DNA of 53,228 bases from Betaproteobacteria bacterium (GCA_023266235.1 JAHFRL010000018.1:1-53228), one strand, 5' to 3'; positions 15,579 to 24,375 are shown, counted from the first letter of the stretch. Made by a program: numbers and translations. Notes: a model not told the origin generated them from the sequence alone.

Positions 15579-15776
15579 TTAAACTTTGGCGGTACGGTAA
15601 TAGTTGCGCACGTGCTCGGTCAGCTGGTAGCCCTTGCCCTCGCGTGCGGCTGTCTTGTCGGAAGTTGGCTCGGATTGCCCGCCTTGTTGCGTGATCACAA
15701 CCGCAGCCGCGGCGGCGCCGCCGGCACCGAGCGTGGCGAGAAATTTTCTGCGGCCGGAACTGGGTTTGGTGGTCAT
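15579..15776 (-). CDS. fdhX: Formate dehydrogenase region Tat-target small protein
   Basis: 65 residues, nearly all Tat signal (SGRRKFLATLGAGGAAAA) plus a short C-terminal part ending LTEHVRNYYRTAKV. This matches the small twin-arginine proteins encoded directly upstream of fdhA in many proteobacteria. It lies 18 nt upstream of fdhA. The function is not established; it may help export or assembly of the alpha-beta dimer. Confidence 0.85.
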   Translation of the reverse strand: MTTKPSSGRRKFLATLGAGGAAAAAVVITQQGGQSEPTSDKTAAREGKGYQLTEHVRNYYRTAKV

Positions 15777-15794
15777 GGTCGAGCCCTCCTTGAT

Positions 15795-16433
15795 CTAGGC
15801 AATGTCGAAAGATTCGTTCTCGATGGCGAAAAACTCGCGCGCGAATCGCGCGACATGCTTGTAAAAATGGGTATCGTTGGCGTTGTCAACAGCAGCGCAG
15901 AGCCGTGTATTCCAGCTTTTTATGTGGCGCAGGAAGAAATCGCGCTGCACCTCGAGCGCAGCGGGCGGCGTGTCGTGATCGCCCGCGATCAGGAAGCGCA
16001 TCACGTCGCAAAGAGCAGAAATATGATCCTCCGTCTCGTGACTGTTGCCGCTTCGCGCTAAACCCATCTGCGTGAGTTCGCCGCGCAATTGCGCGAGCGG
16101 TTTCTCATTCAGGAATCCCGCCAGATAAAACGAGCCGTACAGCATCACTGGCTGGCGGCCGGTGCCGATGAATGCCGTGTCGTACTCGTCCCTGACTGCT
16201 GCCGCGTCGGCGTTTGCGGCCGCCTGTTGCAACGCATGCCACGCGCGGCAAAAACCTGAATCTGAGCCATCATTGCATAGCGTTACACTGCTGGCAATAC
16301 CCTTCAGCAGCGTTGCCGAAGGCGGTTCGTAGAACAGACTGCTGAGCAGCGCATAAACCTCTGCGCGCGCTTGATCTTCAGGCATGACCTCGCTGCTTCC
16401 AGGGACTTCATGGTGCAATGCGTCAATACTCAT
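15795..16433 (-). CDS. TorD/DmsD-family chaperone for formate dehydrogenase
   Basis: 212 residues, all-helical. It has the TorD-family pattern: an N-terminal ARAEVYALLSSLFYEPP, a central EYDTAFIG, a YGSFYLAG segment and the ETEDHISALCDVMRFLI helix (the E-x-x-D-H signature). Such chaperones bind the Tat signal of molybdoenzymes and hold back export until the cofactor is inserted; the client here is most likely FdhA. The ATG at 16433 overlaps the TGA of the upstream polyferredoxin gene (ATGA). Longer upstream frames read through that gene and are rejected. Confidence 0.85.
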   Translation of the reverse strand: MSIDALHHEVPGSSEVMPEDQARAEVYALLSSLFYEPPSATLLKGIASSVTLCNDGSDSGFCRAWHALQQAAANADAAAVRDEYDTAFIGTGRQPVMLYGSFYLAGFLNEKPLAQLRGELTQMGLARSGNSHETEDHISALCDVMRFLIAGDHDTPPAALEVQRDFFLRHIKSWNTRLCAAVDNANDTHFYKHVARFAREFFAIENESFDIA

Positions 16434-18511
16434 TTGAGATCGAGGATCGAGCCATGCTTGGCATGCTGCAGCATATCCACCACCCGGCAGTCGGCGCACA
16501 TTTTCAGCCGTTCGATGGCGCCCGGCTCGGCGAACATCGAATGCGAAGTCAGCCGCCCCAGCATGTTGTCGATCATCTGCCTGGTCGCGAACGGCTTGCC
16601 GCATTTGATGCAGGCGAAGACCGCGGCTTCGTTGAGCACCACTTCGGCCTTCGCCTGCCGGGTCAGCAGCAGGCGTGGCGCAAGGCTGATCGCGTTCTCG
16701 GGACAGGTCTTTTCGCACAGCCCGCATTGCACGCAATTGCGCTCGATGAACTTGAGCTGCGGCCGCTCCTTGGAATCGAGCAACGCGCCCTCGGGACAGG
16801 CCCCCACGCACGCCATGCACAGCGTGCAAGCCTGCTGGTTTACCAGGACCTGGCCGTAGGGCGCGCCCGCCGCCAGCGCAATCTGTTCCTGCGGCTGCGG
16901 CGCGTGCGTGAGCAGATGGTCGAACGTGAAATCGAGCGTGCCGCGCTTTTCATTCGGCCAATTAAAAGTCGCAGCCGCCGGCGCAACCGGTGCCGGTGGC
17001 AGGCCCCATACGGCAGCCTCGAGTGCAGCGCTGTCGTGCGCTTCGATCAGCTGAACGTGGTGCTCGCCATAGCCGAGTGCCGAGAGAATTTGCTGCGCAT
17101 AGCCGGTCTGGCGCTTGAGCGAAACCAGATATTCGGGTGCCTCGCTGCCGGTACTGACGATCACCACCTGCGCCGCACCATAGGCCATGGCCCCCAGCAG
17201 GGCGTCGATGCCGAGCGAGGCGATATGAAACGCCTCGAGCGGAATCACCCGCGCCGGCAGCCCTTTGCCGCGGCGGCCGAGCCGCGCCACCAGCTCGCGC
17301 CCGTCGGTGGCGTTATGAAGCAACATGCAGGCCTGCCCGCCCCCGGCGCTGCGGTAAGTCGCGAGCAGCGTCTTCACGCGCAAGCCGAGATCGGCGATGC
17401 GTGGATAAGCGTAGCTCATTGCCCCGGACGGGCACACGCTCGCGCATGCGCCGCAGCCCATGCACAGGTGCGGCTCGACCTTGACGTGATCGCCGTCAGC
17501 GGTAATCGCCGCAGTCGAGCAGATATCGATGCACTGCGTACAGCCGCTGATTTCGGAACGGCTGTGGGCGCAGATTTTTTCCTTGTACACGAAGAATTTC
17601 GGCTTCTCGAACTCGCCGATCATCGGCGCGAGCTTGCGCGCCGCCTGCGCCTGTTCGAGCGGATCGCGGCCGGGAGCGAAATAGCCCTGCGGCGGCTCGT
17701 GTATCCTGAGCAACGGTGTTGCGCTCAGGTCGAGCACCAGGTCGAAGCGCTCGCCGTGCCGCGTCTCGTGGCGTTCGAAATCGATTGCCCGAACCTCGCC
17801 GCACGCCTTCACGCACTGGCGATGCGCCTTGCACTTGTCGAGATCGATCTGGTAGCTGTAGTCGATCGCGTGTTCGGGACACGCCTTGATGCATGCGTTG
17901 CAGCGCGTGCACACCTCGAGATCGATCGGATTTACCTGGTCCCAGGCGACTTCGAATGCGCCGAGATAGCCTTTGATCTCGTGCACCTTGCCGCTGAATA
18001 CCGGGTAACGGCGCTCGGCCGGCAACTCGCCGCTGCCATCGGTAATCAACGCGTAAACGCTGAACTGTTCGGCCAGCTGGTCGGCCCACGCGGTCGCCGC
18101 CGCGCCGGGACCGATGATCATTAAATCGCCGCTGGATTGATACGCAACAACCGGCACCGGCTCCGGCGCTGGCAGTTGCGCCGCGGCCAGCAACGCCGCG
18201 ATTTTGGGCGCCGCCTGCTGCGCGTCCTTCGACCAGCCGGCGGTCTCGCGAATATTGACGAAACGGATGTCGCCCGTCGCCTTGAATTCCTCGTGCAATT
18301 CGCGGAACAACGGCGCTTCCTGGGTGCACGCGACGAGCAAGTCCTCGCCGCTTTTGGCCGCCGCCTCGAATGCCGCGACATGCCGTCGGCAAAGCTCGCT
18401 GTGGATGTGTGGAACCGCGCCGGGCTCCAGCGTCCCGGCTACGGATTTGCCGTCGAGCGGCATGGTGCGGTTGCAGTTGCACAACAGCACTTTGCGACCT
18501 TGCTGCGTCAT
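16430..18511 (-). CDS. Large polyferredoxin of the FDH locus
   Basis: 693 residues, no signal peptide, so cytoplasmic. At least six iron-sulfur motifs are visible: CTRCNACIKACP (about 201-211), CKAHRQCVKAC (227-237), a GCTQCIDIC set and CMGCGACASVCP in the middle third, and CTLCMACVGACP and CVQCGLCEKTCP in the last third. Two CxxC pairs near the C-terminus (CIKC, CADC) look like a rubredoxin- or zinc-type site. The N-terminus has LLCNCNRT. A region between the ferredoxin blocks resembles the hydrogenase/HdrA-associated FeS domain. The gene recurs beside FDH3-type formate dehydrogenases in betaproteobacteria. Its partner is unknown; it may supply or remove electrons in cofactor maturation or act as a cytoplasmic electron hub. 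Confidence 0.8.
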   Translation of the reverse strand: MTQQGRKVLLCNCNRTMPLDGKSVAGTLEPGAVPHIHSELCRRHVAAFEAAAKSGEDLLVACTQEAPLFRELHEEFKATGDIRFVNIRETAGWSKDAQQAAPKIAALLAAAQLPAPEPVPVVAYQSSGDLMIIGPGAAATAWADQLAEQFSVYALITDGSGELPAERRYPVFSGKVHEIKGYLGAFEVAWDQVNPIDLEVCTRCNACIKACPEHAIDYSYQIDLDKCKAHRQCVKACGEVRAIDFERHETRHGERFDLVLDLSATPLLRIHEPPQGYFAPGRDPLEQAQAARKLAPMIGEFEKPKFFVYKEKICAHSRSEISGCTQCIDICSTAAITADGDHVKVEPHLCMGCGACASVCPSGAMSYAYPRIADLGLRVKTLLATYRSAGGGQACMLLHNATDGRELVARLGRRGKGLPARVIPLEAFHIASLGIDALLGAMAYGAAQVVIVSTGSEAPEYLVSLKRQTGYAQQILSALGYGEHHVQLIEAHDSAALEAAVWGLPPAPVAPAAATFNWPNEKRGTLDFTFDHLLTHAPQPQEQIALAAGAPYGQVLVNQQACTLCMACVGACPEGALLDSKERPQLKFIERNCVQCGLCEKTCPENAISLAPRLLLTRQAKAEVVLNEAAVFACIKCGKPFATRQMIDNMLGRLTSHSMFAEPGAIERLKMCADCRVVDMLQHAKHGSILDLK

Positions 18512-18582
18512 TGAATGGAATACCGGATGTTAAAAGGACGCAATAGGCCAGGCGCGATACTAACCAAAACGTCCCGCCCGCG

Positions 18583-19131
18583 CTACGACTTCCGCTCCGC
18601 CGGAACGTGCGGCTCCGGATTCCGCTTCGCATCCTGCGATTGCTCGTCCGGCGCCGGCTCACCCGGAACTGCCGTCAAAACAGTTCGTTCGGCCGAAGAC
18701 GGCAGTGCATTTTCGGCGAACGCCTCGGCCCGCTTCGCCTCCGTCTCCTCTTTCGTTTCCTTCGCCCACCCGAGGATCTTTTGCGCCTGTCTGAGCCCGG
18801 CCAGCATCGTGGCCGGCAAAGGGTTCGGCTTGGAATAATCGTCGATATAGACATCCAAACCGTCCATCACGTTGAAATGCGGATCGCTGAACAGTTTTTT
18901 GAGGGCCGCCCGCCTCAGGTTTTCATCCACCTTGGGATGGAAAAAGCCGCGAAAGTCGGAATCGATGGTCAGCTTGTCGATCGGCGGCAGCTCGGGAGGC
19001 GGCGCCTTGGGATCGACAGCCGGCAATGCGGCCTGCGATTTGGCGGGAGGTTGTTCTCTTGCCCGCTGCTTTAACCGCGACCAGCGCGACAGGAATTCCT
19101 CCTTGTCGAATTTTTTCTCGTCCTCGCTCAT
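18583..19131 (-). CDS. DUF3306-family protein
   Basis: 182 residues. An N-terminal charged helix (DKEEFLSRWSRLK) is followed by a conserved core (TIDSDFRGFFHPKVDENLRRAALKKLF) and DGLDVYIDDYSKP, the hallmark of DUF3306. The C-terminal part is acidic and low in complexity. DUF3306 genes pair with DUF3305 genes in formate dehydrogenase loci; no biochemical role is known to me. The ATG overlaps the stop of the DUF3305 gene by 4 nt. Confidence 0.85.
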   Translation of the reverse strand: MSEDEKKFDKEEFLSRWSRLKQRAREQPPAKSQAALPAVDPKAPPPELPPIDKLTIDSDFRGFFHPKVDENLRRAALKKLFSDPHFNVMDGLDVYIDDYSKPNPLPATMLAGLRQAQKILGWAKETKEETEAKRAEAFAENALPSSAERTVLTAVPGEPAPDEQSQDAKRNPEPHVPAERKS

Positions 19132-19628
19132 TGCTCGAACCTGCCCATGCGGCCCTTGTCCTTATTGCTCGCGTAACGCTTCTGCTGCTTCGGCTCCGGC
19201 CTGTAATGTTGCTCGACGAACCCCCGGATCCACGGCAGCAATTCGCCGGGCAGCGGGGCACCGTCGACGTGTTCGTCGCCGTCCATCCAGCGCGCTCCTT
19301 CGTGATAACTGACGGTGACGAACTCGGGACGCGCCTGTTCATCGTGTAACCGCCACAACACGAACACTTTGGGCGCGGGCGAAGTCAGATTCAGGTAGTA
19401 CCCTTCCGCTTCATCGCGCATCAGCCTGAGTTCGAGGCCCGGATACAGAATCTGCAATGACTGCTCGTCCTGTAGCATCACCCGCGCACCCGTCCCGGCG
19501 GGGAAAATATCGCGCACCACGCCCTTCGCCTCCCAGCAGTATGACAGCCAGCGGCTGGCGAGTTTGCTGCGCTCCATGATCACCGCGACCGGGTAAGTTG
19601 TCGCCGTCATGCCGTTGGGCTTCGTCAT
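19128..19628 (-). CDS. DUF3305-family protein
   Basis: 166 residues. It is recognisable by [25 protein letters not shown] near its N-terminus and a [25 protein letters not shown] beta-rich core (each quoted in part from the family pattern). It is the first gene of the minus-strand formate dehydrogenase series and is translationally coupled to the DUF3306 gene. It diverges from moaA across 167 nt. Function unknown; the constant association with molybdenum formate dehydrogenase suggests a maturation or regulatory role. Confidence 0.82.
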   Translation of the reverse strand: MTKPNGMTATTYPVAVIMERSKLASRWLSYCWEAKGVVRDIFPAGTGARVMLQDEQSLQILYPGLELRLMRDEAEGYYLNLTSPAPKVFVLWRLHDEQARPEFVTVSYHEGARWMDGDEHVDGAPLPGELLPWIRGFVEQHYRPEPKQQKRYASNKDKGRMGRFEQ

Positions 19629-19710
19629 CGTGCCTTGATTCTGCGCCAGCGGGCCCGATAATTCAACTCACCATGCGGGCCAAATGGTTGATTTATCAGT
19701 GGTGTTTTCC

Positions 19711-19740
19711 TTGCCCTGGGCCGAGTTCTTTTGTCATAAT
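19711..19740 (+). promoter_or_regulatory. Sigma-70-like promoter of moaA-fdhD-mobA
   Basis: TTGCCC (19711-19716) and CATAAT (19735-19740) are separated by 18 nt, a good sigma-70 arrangement. Transcription would begin near 19747, directly before the 20-nt palindrome at 19751-19770. Confidence 0.55.
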
Positions 19741-19750
19741 CGGCTCTCCC

Positions 19751-19770
19751 CTTCGCTCGCGCGAGCGAAG
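19751..19770 (+). repeat. Perfect palindrome in the moaA leader
   Basis: CTTCGCTCGC followed directly by its exact reverse complement, 20 nt in all. It lies at the start of the predicted moaA mRNA, 25 nt ahead of the TTG start. As RNA it folds into a stable hairpin; as DNA it could be an operator. It does not resemble the molybdenum cofactor riboswitch. Confidence 0.6.
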
Positions 19771-19795
19771 CAAACAGCCTGATCGGAGCAGTGGT

Positions 19796-20836
19796 TTGAA
19801 CGATCCGCTATTTCCGGCTGCCGCCAGCCACGCCCAGGTCACCGACCGGCTGGGGCGGCCGCTGCGCGACCTGCGCATTTCGGTCACCGACCGCTGCAAC
19901 TTCCGCTGCGTCTATTGCATGCCGAAGGCAGTGTTCGGCAAGGACTATCAGTTCCTCGAGCACAAGGAGCTGCTCAAGTTCGAGGAAATCGCGCGCCTCG
20001 CGCGCATCTTCACCCGCCACGGCATCGAAAAAATCCGGCTCACCGGCGGCGAGCCGCTGGTGCGCCGCAATCTCGAGCGCCTGGTCGAGATGCTGGCCGC
20101 GATCCGCGGGCTCGATCTGACGCTCACCACGAACGGCTCGCTGCTCGCGAAAAAAGCGCAGGCGCTCAAGTCCGCGGGGCTCAAACGCATCACGGTCAGC
20201 CTCGATTCGCTCGATGACGCAGTGTTCATGCGAATGAACGACGTCGATTTCCCGGTTGCAAGAGTGCTCGAAGGCATCGATGCCGCCGCTGCAGCCGGCC
20301 TCACGCCGATCAAGATCAACATGGTGGTCAAGCGCGGCGTCAACGATGCGAGCATCCTGCCGATGGCGCGCCATTTCCGCGGCAGCGGGCACATCCTGCG
20401 CTTCATCGAATACATGGACGTCGGCCACACCAATGGCTGGCGCATGGACGACGTCGTCACCGCGCGGCAGATCGTCGCGATGATCGACGCCGAAGCGCCG
20501 CTCGAGCAGGCCGCTCCGAATTACCGCGGTGAAGTCGCCGCGCGCTGGCGCTATCGCGATGGCAGCGGCGAGATCGGCGTGATCGCTTCGGTCACCCAGG
20601 CGTTCTGCCGCGACTGCACGCGCGCGCGGCTCTCGACCGAGGGCAGGCTCTACACCTGTTTGTTTGCGACCGCGGGCCATGAACTCAAGCCGCTGCTGCG
20701 CGGCGGCGCCTCCGACGACGACATTTCGCATGCGCTCGACGCCGTGTGGCGCCAGCGCGGCGACCGTTATTCCGAAATCCGCACCGCGGCAACTGCCGGC
20801 CTCCAGAAAATCGAGATGTCCTATATAGGCGGCTGA
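19796..20836 (+). CDS. moaA: GTP 3',8-cyclase (molybdenum cofactor synthesis)
   Basis: 346 residues. The radical-SAM motif C34-x3-C38-x2-C41 ([10 protein letters not shown]) binds the first [4Fe-4S] cluster. The C-terminal [19 protein letters not shown] holds the second cluster, and the protein ends in the conserved Gly-Gly. It turns GTP into 3',8-cyclo-GTP, the first step of molybdopterin synthesis, in the cytoplasm. The start is set at TTG 19796 because GGAG lies seven nt upstream; the longer frame from 19598 runs back through the promoter. It heads an operon with fdhD and mobA, divergent from the formate dehydrogenase genes. Confidence 0.95.
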   Translation: MNDPLFPAAASHAQVTDRLGRPLRDLRISVTDRCNFRCVYCMPKAVFGKDYQFLEHKELLKFEEIARLARIFTRHGIEKIRLTGGEPLVRRNLERLVEMLAAIRGLDLTLTTNGSLLAKKAQALKSAGLKRITVSLDSLDDAVFMRMNDVDFPVARVLEGIDAAAAAGLTPIKINMVVKRGVNDASILPMARHFRGSGHILRFIEYMDVGHTNGWRMDDVVTARQIVAMIDAEAPLEQAAPNYRGEVAARWRYRDGSGEIGVIASVTQAFCRDCTRARLSTEGRLYTCLFATAGHELKPLLRGGASDDDISHALDAVWRQRGDRYSEIRTAATAGLQKIEMSYIGG

Positions 20837-20842
20837 ACCGCA

Positions 20843-20930
20843 GGAGTGAGGAGTGAGGATTGAGGATTGAGCAAAATCACATCTTCAACCCTCGCCCTCT
20901 GGATCCTCAATCCTCACTCCTCAATCCTGC
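20843..20930. repeat. Heptamer-repeat hairpin, locus A
   Basis: Four tandem heptamers on the left (GGAGTGA, GGAGTGA, GGATTGA, GGATTGA; 20843-20870) face three on the right (TCCTCAA, TCCTCAC, TCCTCAA; 20904-20924). Arms of 21 nt (20847-20867 and 20903-20923) are perfectly complementary around a 35-nt loop. The element fills the gap between moaA and fdhD and would fold into a long hairpin in the mRNA. Confidence 0.8.
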
Positions 20931-20937
20931 ATTTCAC

Positions 20938-21753
20938 ATGGACAAACCCTACCGCCCGCAGCTTACACGCGCCAGCCGGCCACTGACGTTCACCGTCGAG
21001 GCGCGCAACGAGCGCGGCGAAGTGCTGCCGACCGACATTGCCGGCGAGCATCCGCTTACGCTCTACGTCGACAAGCGCGAAATCGTGACCCTGATGACGC
21101 TCGGCGCCGCGCCCGAGGCGCTCGCGCTCGGCTACCTGCGCAACCAGCGCCTGGTCAACAGCATCGAGGAAATCCTCGCCGTGCAGGTCGACTGGGAGGT
21201 CAACTCCGTGGTCGTTACCACGCGCAGCGGGCTTGCCGATCTCGATGGCCGCATGGAAAAACGCACCGTGACCACCGGCTGCGGCCAGGGCACGGTGTTC
21301 GGCGAGCTGATGGACGAGATCGAGTCGATCCGGCTGCCGGACGACGTGTCCATCACCGAAGCGGCGTTCTATGGCCTGATCGACAGCGTGCGGCGCCACG
21401 AGACGATCTACAAGCAGGCCGGCGCGGTGCACGGCTGCGCGCTCGCCAGGGATTCGGAGCTCCTGATGTTCGTCGAGGACGTCGGCCGCCACAACGCGGT
21501 CGACGCGATCGCCGGGCAGATGTGGCTCGATCGCATCGATGGCGCCGACAAGGTGTTCTATACCACCGGCAGGCTTACTTCCGAAATGGTAATCAAGTGC
21601 GCGCAGATGGGAATCCCGATCCTGGCGTCGCGCTCGGGGCTGACGCAGATGGGCTATGAGGTCGCGCAGAAAACCGGCATCACCATGCTCGGGCGCGCCA
21701 CCGGCAAGCATTACCTTCTTTTCACCGGACATCACCGATTCAAAAAAACTTGA
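20938..21753 (+). CDS. fdhD: Formate dehydrogenase sulfurtransferase FdhD
   Basis: 271 residues. The FdhD family is recognised by GEHPLTLYVDKREIVTLMTLG, TTGCGQGT, the AGAVHGCAL segment and VEDVGRHNAVDAI (quoted in pieces). FdhD passes sulfur from IscS to the bis-PGD cofactor of formate dehydrogenase, an essential activation step. E. coli FdhD has two cysteines in a CGxCG loop; here the loop reads CGQG, so only the first cysteine is kept. The ATG at 20938 lies seven nt after the heptamer-repeat hairpin, which leaves no strong ribosome-binding site. It sits between moaA and mobA. Confidence 0.93.
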   Translation: MDKPYRPQLTRASRPLTFTVEARNERGEVLPTDIAGEHPLTLYVDKREIVTLMTLGAAPEALALGYLRNQRLVNSIEEILAVQVDWEVNSVVVTTRSGLADLDGRMEKRTVTTGCGQGTVFGELMDEIESIRLPDDVSITEAAFYGLIDSVRRHETIYKQAGAVHGCALARDSELLMFVEDVGRHNAVDAIAGQMWLDRIDGADKVFYTTGRLTSEMVIKCAQMGIPILASRSGLTQMGYEVAQKTGITMLGRATGKHYLLFTGHHRFKKT

Positions 21754-21763
21754 TGAGCAACCA

Positions 21764-22348
21764 ATGAACGCCGGGGTCACGGGAGTGATTCTGGCCGGCG
21801 GACAGGGCCGGCGCATGGGCGGCGTCGACAAGGGCTTGCGCGAACTGCGGGGCAAACCGATGATCGAGTGGGTTATCGAGCGCTTTACGCCGCAAGTCGA
21901 CGAGGTGCTGATCAATGCCAATCAGAATCTCGACGTCTACGCCCGCTATGGGTACCGCGTGATCGCCGACGAAATCGGCGGCTACGCCGGCCCGCTCGCC
22001 GGTTTGCAGCGCGGTTTGAGCGAGGCGCGTCATCCGCTGGTGGCAACGGTGCCGTGCGATTCGCCATTTCTGCCTGCCGACCTCGTCGCGCGGCTTGGCG
22101 CGGCGCTGCATGCGCAACACGCGCAGCTCGCAGTCGCCGGGACCGGTCATCAGCCGCATCCGGTATTCTGCCTGTGCCGGCGCGACGTGCTTCCGCACCT
22201 GACGCAGTTTCTCGCTGACGGCGGGCGCAAGATCGACGCCTGGTACGCGACGTTGCGCGTCGCTGCGGTCGCGTTCGACGACCAGCCGCAGGCGTTCAGC
22301 AACATCAATACGCTGGAAGAGCTGCAGGCCTTCGAGGCGCCGCGCTAG
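21764..22348 (+). CDS. mobA: Molybdenum cofactor guanylyltransferase
   Basis: 194 residues. The N-terminal GVILAGGQGRRMGGVDKGL is the nucleotidyltransferase signature of MobA; PCDSPFLP and the FSNINTLEEL C-terminus are also typical. It joins GMP to molybdopterin to make the bis-PGD cofactor used by formate dehydrogenase. The ATG at 21764 lies 10 nt after fdhD. The stop codon shares the palindrome CTAG with the stop of the convergent GGDEF/EAL gene. Confidence 0.94.
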   Translation: MNAGVTGVILAGGQGRRMGGVDKGLRELRGKPMIEWVIERFTPQVDEVLINANQNLDVYARYGYRVIADEIGGYAGPLAGLQRGLSEARHPLVATVPCDSPFLPADLVARLGAALHAQHAQLAVAGTGHQPHPVFCLCRRDVLPHLTQFLADGGRKIDAWYATLRVAAVAFDDQPQAFSNINTLEELQAFEAPR

Positions 22349-24375
22349 GCGGACTCAAGCACCGCAGGCTCGGTATCCGCGAGTTTCATCAGCGCTTCGG
22401 GCTTGGCGATGAAATAGCCCTGGGCGTAATCGACGCCGAGCGTGCGCAACCTCTCGAGTATCGTCGCGTCCTCGACGAACTCGGCGACCGTCTTGAGGCC
22501 GAGGATGTGCGCGATGCGGTTGATCGCCTCGACGATGGCGTGGTCCATCGGGTCAGTCGCCATGTCGCGCACGAACACGCCGTCGATCTTGATGTAATCC
22601 ACGGGCAAATACTTGAGGTAGGCGAACGAGGACATGCCGATGCCGAAGTCGTCGAGCGCAAAGCGGCAGCCCACCGCCTTCAAGTCGTGCATCAGTTGCG
22701 CCGCCTTGGTCAGATTCGAGATCGCGGTGGTCTCGGTGACCTCGAAGCACAGCAACCCGCGCGGCAGGTTGAAGCGGGTCAGCAGCTGGCGCAGGAAATC
22801 GATAAAACTGCTGTCGTTGATGCTGACGCCCGAAAGATTGACGGCGTAGAACGCGCTGGTGAACGCCGTTTTCTCATGCGGTATCGCGCCGCTCTCGTAT
22901 TGCCGGTGCAGGAACTCGACCAGCGAGCTGATCACCCAGCGCTCGATCGAGGACAGTAGGTTGTAGCGCTCGGCGGTAGGCATGAAGCCGCTGGGCGGAA
23001 TCAGGCTGCCGGCGCGGTCGACCATGCGCACCAGGACTTCGTAATGCGGCGCTTCACCGTCGTCGGCGCCGAGCGCGATGATTTTCTGGCGGTAGAGCCG
23101 AAAGTTGCCGAGCTCGAACGCATGGGTGATCTGCGACACCATCTGCAATTCGGCGTTCTGTGCGCCGGGTTTATCGTCTTTCGGACGGTAGACCTGGACG
23201 CGATCGCGCCCCTTGCTCTTCGCCTCGTAGCAGGTGGCATCGGCGGTGGCGAGCACGCGGCTCACACTGCTCGTGCCGTCGATCGCAACCAGGCCGGCGC
23301 TGACGCCGCCGCCAAAAGTCTTGTCCTCCCAGACAAAGCGGAAATCGCGCACCGCCTCGCGCATGCCGTTCGCGATCCGCACCGCCTGATCGAGCGGGCA
23401 CGACTCGAGCAGCACGCCGAATTCGTCGCCGCCGAGCCGCGCCAGCGTGTCGCTGCCGCGCATTCTGGACTGCATCACGGTAGTCAGCTGGCGCAGCAGT
23501 TCGTCGCCGGCGGCGTGACCGCAGGTGTCGTTGACGGTCTTGAAATTATCGAGGTCCATGTACATCAGCGCATGCGGCTTGTTGTCGGTGCGCGCCGAAT
23601 CAAGCAGATCGGCCAGCCGGCGTTCGAATTCACGCCGATTGACTAGCCCGGTCAATGGATCATGGCTGGCCTGCCAGCTCAGTTGTTGCGCCATTTCTTG
23701 GATCTGGCTTACGTCGTGGAACACCACCACCCAGCCGACCAGATTGCCAGCGCTATTGTGTATCGGCGCGGATGAATCGCGAATCGCGCACATGTTACCG
23801 CTGCGCCCGAGCAACCTTACCGTCATGCCGGACGTGCCGCGTGCCCCCGCCTCGATGCCGCCGGGATGCGGGAGCGGTTTGCCGGTCAGCTCGTCTACCA
23901 CGCGATACACGGTATCCAGCGGCTGGCCCCGGGCATCCGCGCCCTGCCAGCCGGTATACTGCTCCGCCACCGGATTCATGTAGTCGATGCGCCCCTCGCC
24001 ATCGGTGGAGATCACGCCGTCGCCGATGGAATCCAGCGTCACCTGGGCGAGCTCTTTTTCGCGGTGCAGCGCATCCTCGCTGCGCACGATCTGACGGATC
24101 ACCAGCGACGCCACCCAGGCGCCGATCAGCAGTACCAGCACGCCGACCGCCGCGACCAGCAACAACGCCTCGCGCATCGCCTGGCTGGTCGTCAGCAACG
24201 TCGCCAACAGTTCGGATTCGAAGTTCTGCTCGTAAACCAGCGCTTCAATACGCTGATTGATCGTGTATATGCGCCAGATCCCGAGCAGTGTAACGACGAT
24301 GATCAATACCAGCAACGCGCCAAAACCGGCGGTCAGCGCGTGTTTGGGTTTGGCAAAAGCGAACTGTTTCAGCAC
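22345..24375 (-). CDS. Membrane GGDEF/EAL cyclic-di-GMP protein with PAS domain
   Basis: 676 residues, GTG start. There are two N-terminal membrane helices (about 14-36 and 69-91), a PAS domain (about 105-230), a GGDEF domain (about 240-400) and an EAL domain (about 415-665). The active-site LGGDEFG is intact and preceded five residues earlier by RGSD, an RxxD inhibitory site. In the EAL domain the signature reads EVLVR, and the other metal and catalytic residues (N in AVNLSG, E in EVTET, DDFG, KID, the E of AEFVED, QGY) are present. Both synthesis and hydrolysis of c-di-GMP are therefore possible. It appears to be monocistronic. Confidence 0.9.
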   Translation of the reverse strand: MLKQFAFAKPKHALTAGFGALLVLIIVVTLLGIWRIYTINQRIEALVYEQNFESELLATLLTTSQAMREALLLVAAVGVLVLLIGAWVASLVIRQIVRSEDALHREKELAQVTLDSIGDGVISTDGEGRIDYMNPVAEQYTGWQGADARGQPLDTVYRVVDELTGKPLPHPGGIEAGARGTSGMTVRLLGRSGNMCAIRDSSAPIHNSAGNLVGWVVVFHDVSQIQEMAQQLSWQASHDPLTGLVNRREFERRLADLLDSARTDNKPHALMYMDLDNFKTVNDTCGHAAGDELLRQLTTVMQSRMRGSDTLARLGGDEFGVLLESCPLDQAVRIANGMREAVRDFRFVWEDKTFGGGVSAGLVAIDGTSSVSRVLATADATCYEAKSKGRDRVQVYRPKDDKPGAQNAELQMVSQITHAFELGNFRLYRQKIIALGADDGEAPHYEVLVRMVDRAGSLIPPSGFMPTAERYNLLSSIERWVISSLVEFLHRQYESGAIPHEKTAFTSAFYAVNLSGVSINDSSFIDFLRQLLTRFNLPRGLLCFEVTETTAISNLTKAAQLMHDLKAVGCRFALDDFGIGMSSFAYLKYLPVDYIKIDGVFVRDMATDPMDHAIVEAINRIAHILGLKTVAEFVEDATILERLRTLGVDYAQGYFIAKPEALMKLADTEPAVLESA

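Noticed and set aside
16418-18124. 568-codon plus-strand ORF opposite the polyferredoxin
   Set aside because: Antisense shadow of a gene with multiple intact iron-sulfur motifs; no domain of its own.
19688-19700. FNR box between DUF3305 and moaA (TTGATTTATCAG)
   Set aside because: Only the left half-site matches; the right half does not reach ATCAA at the required spacing.
19741-19795. Moco riboswitch upstream of moaA
   Set aside because: The leader is only about 50 nt and contains a single palindromic hairpin, far too small for the known Moco RNA motif.
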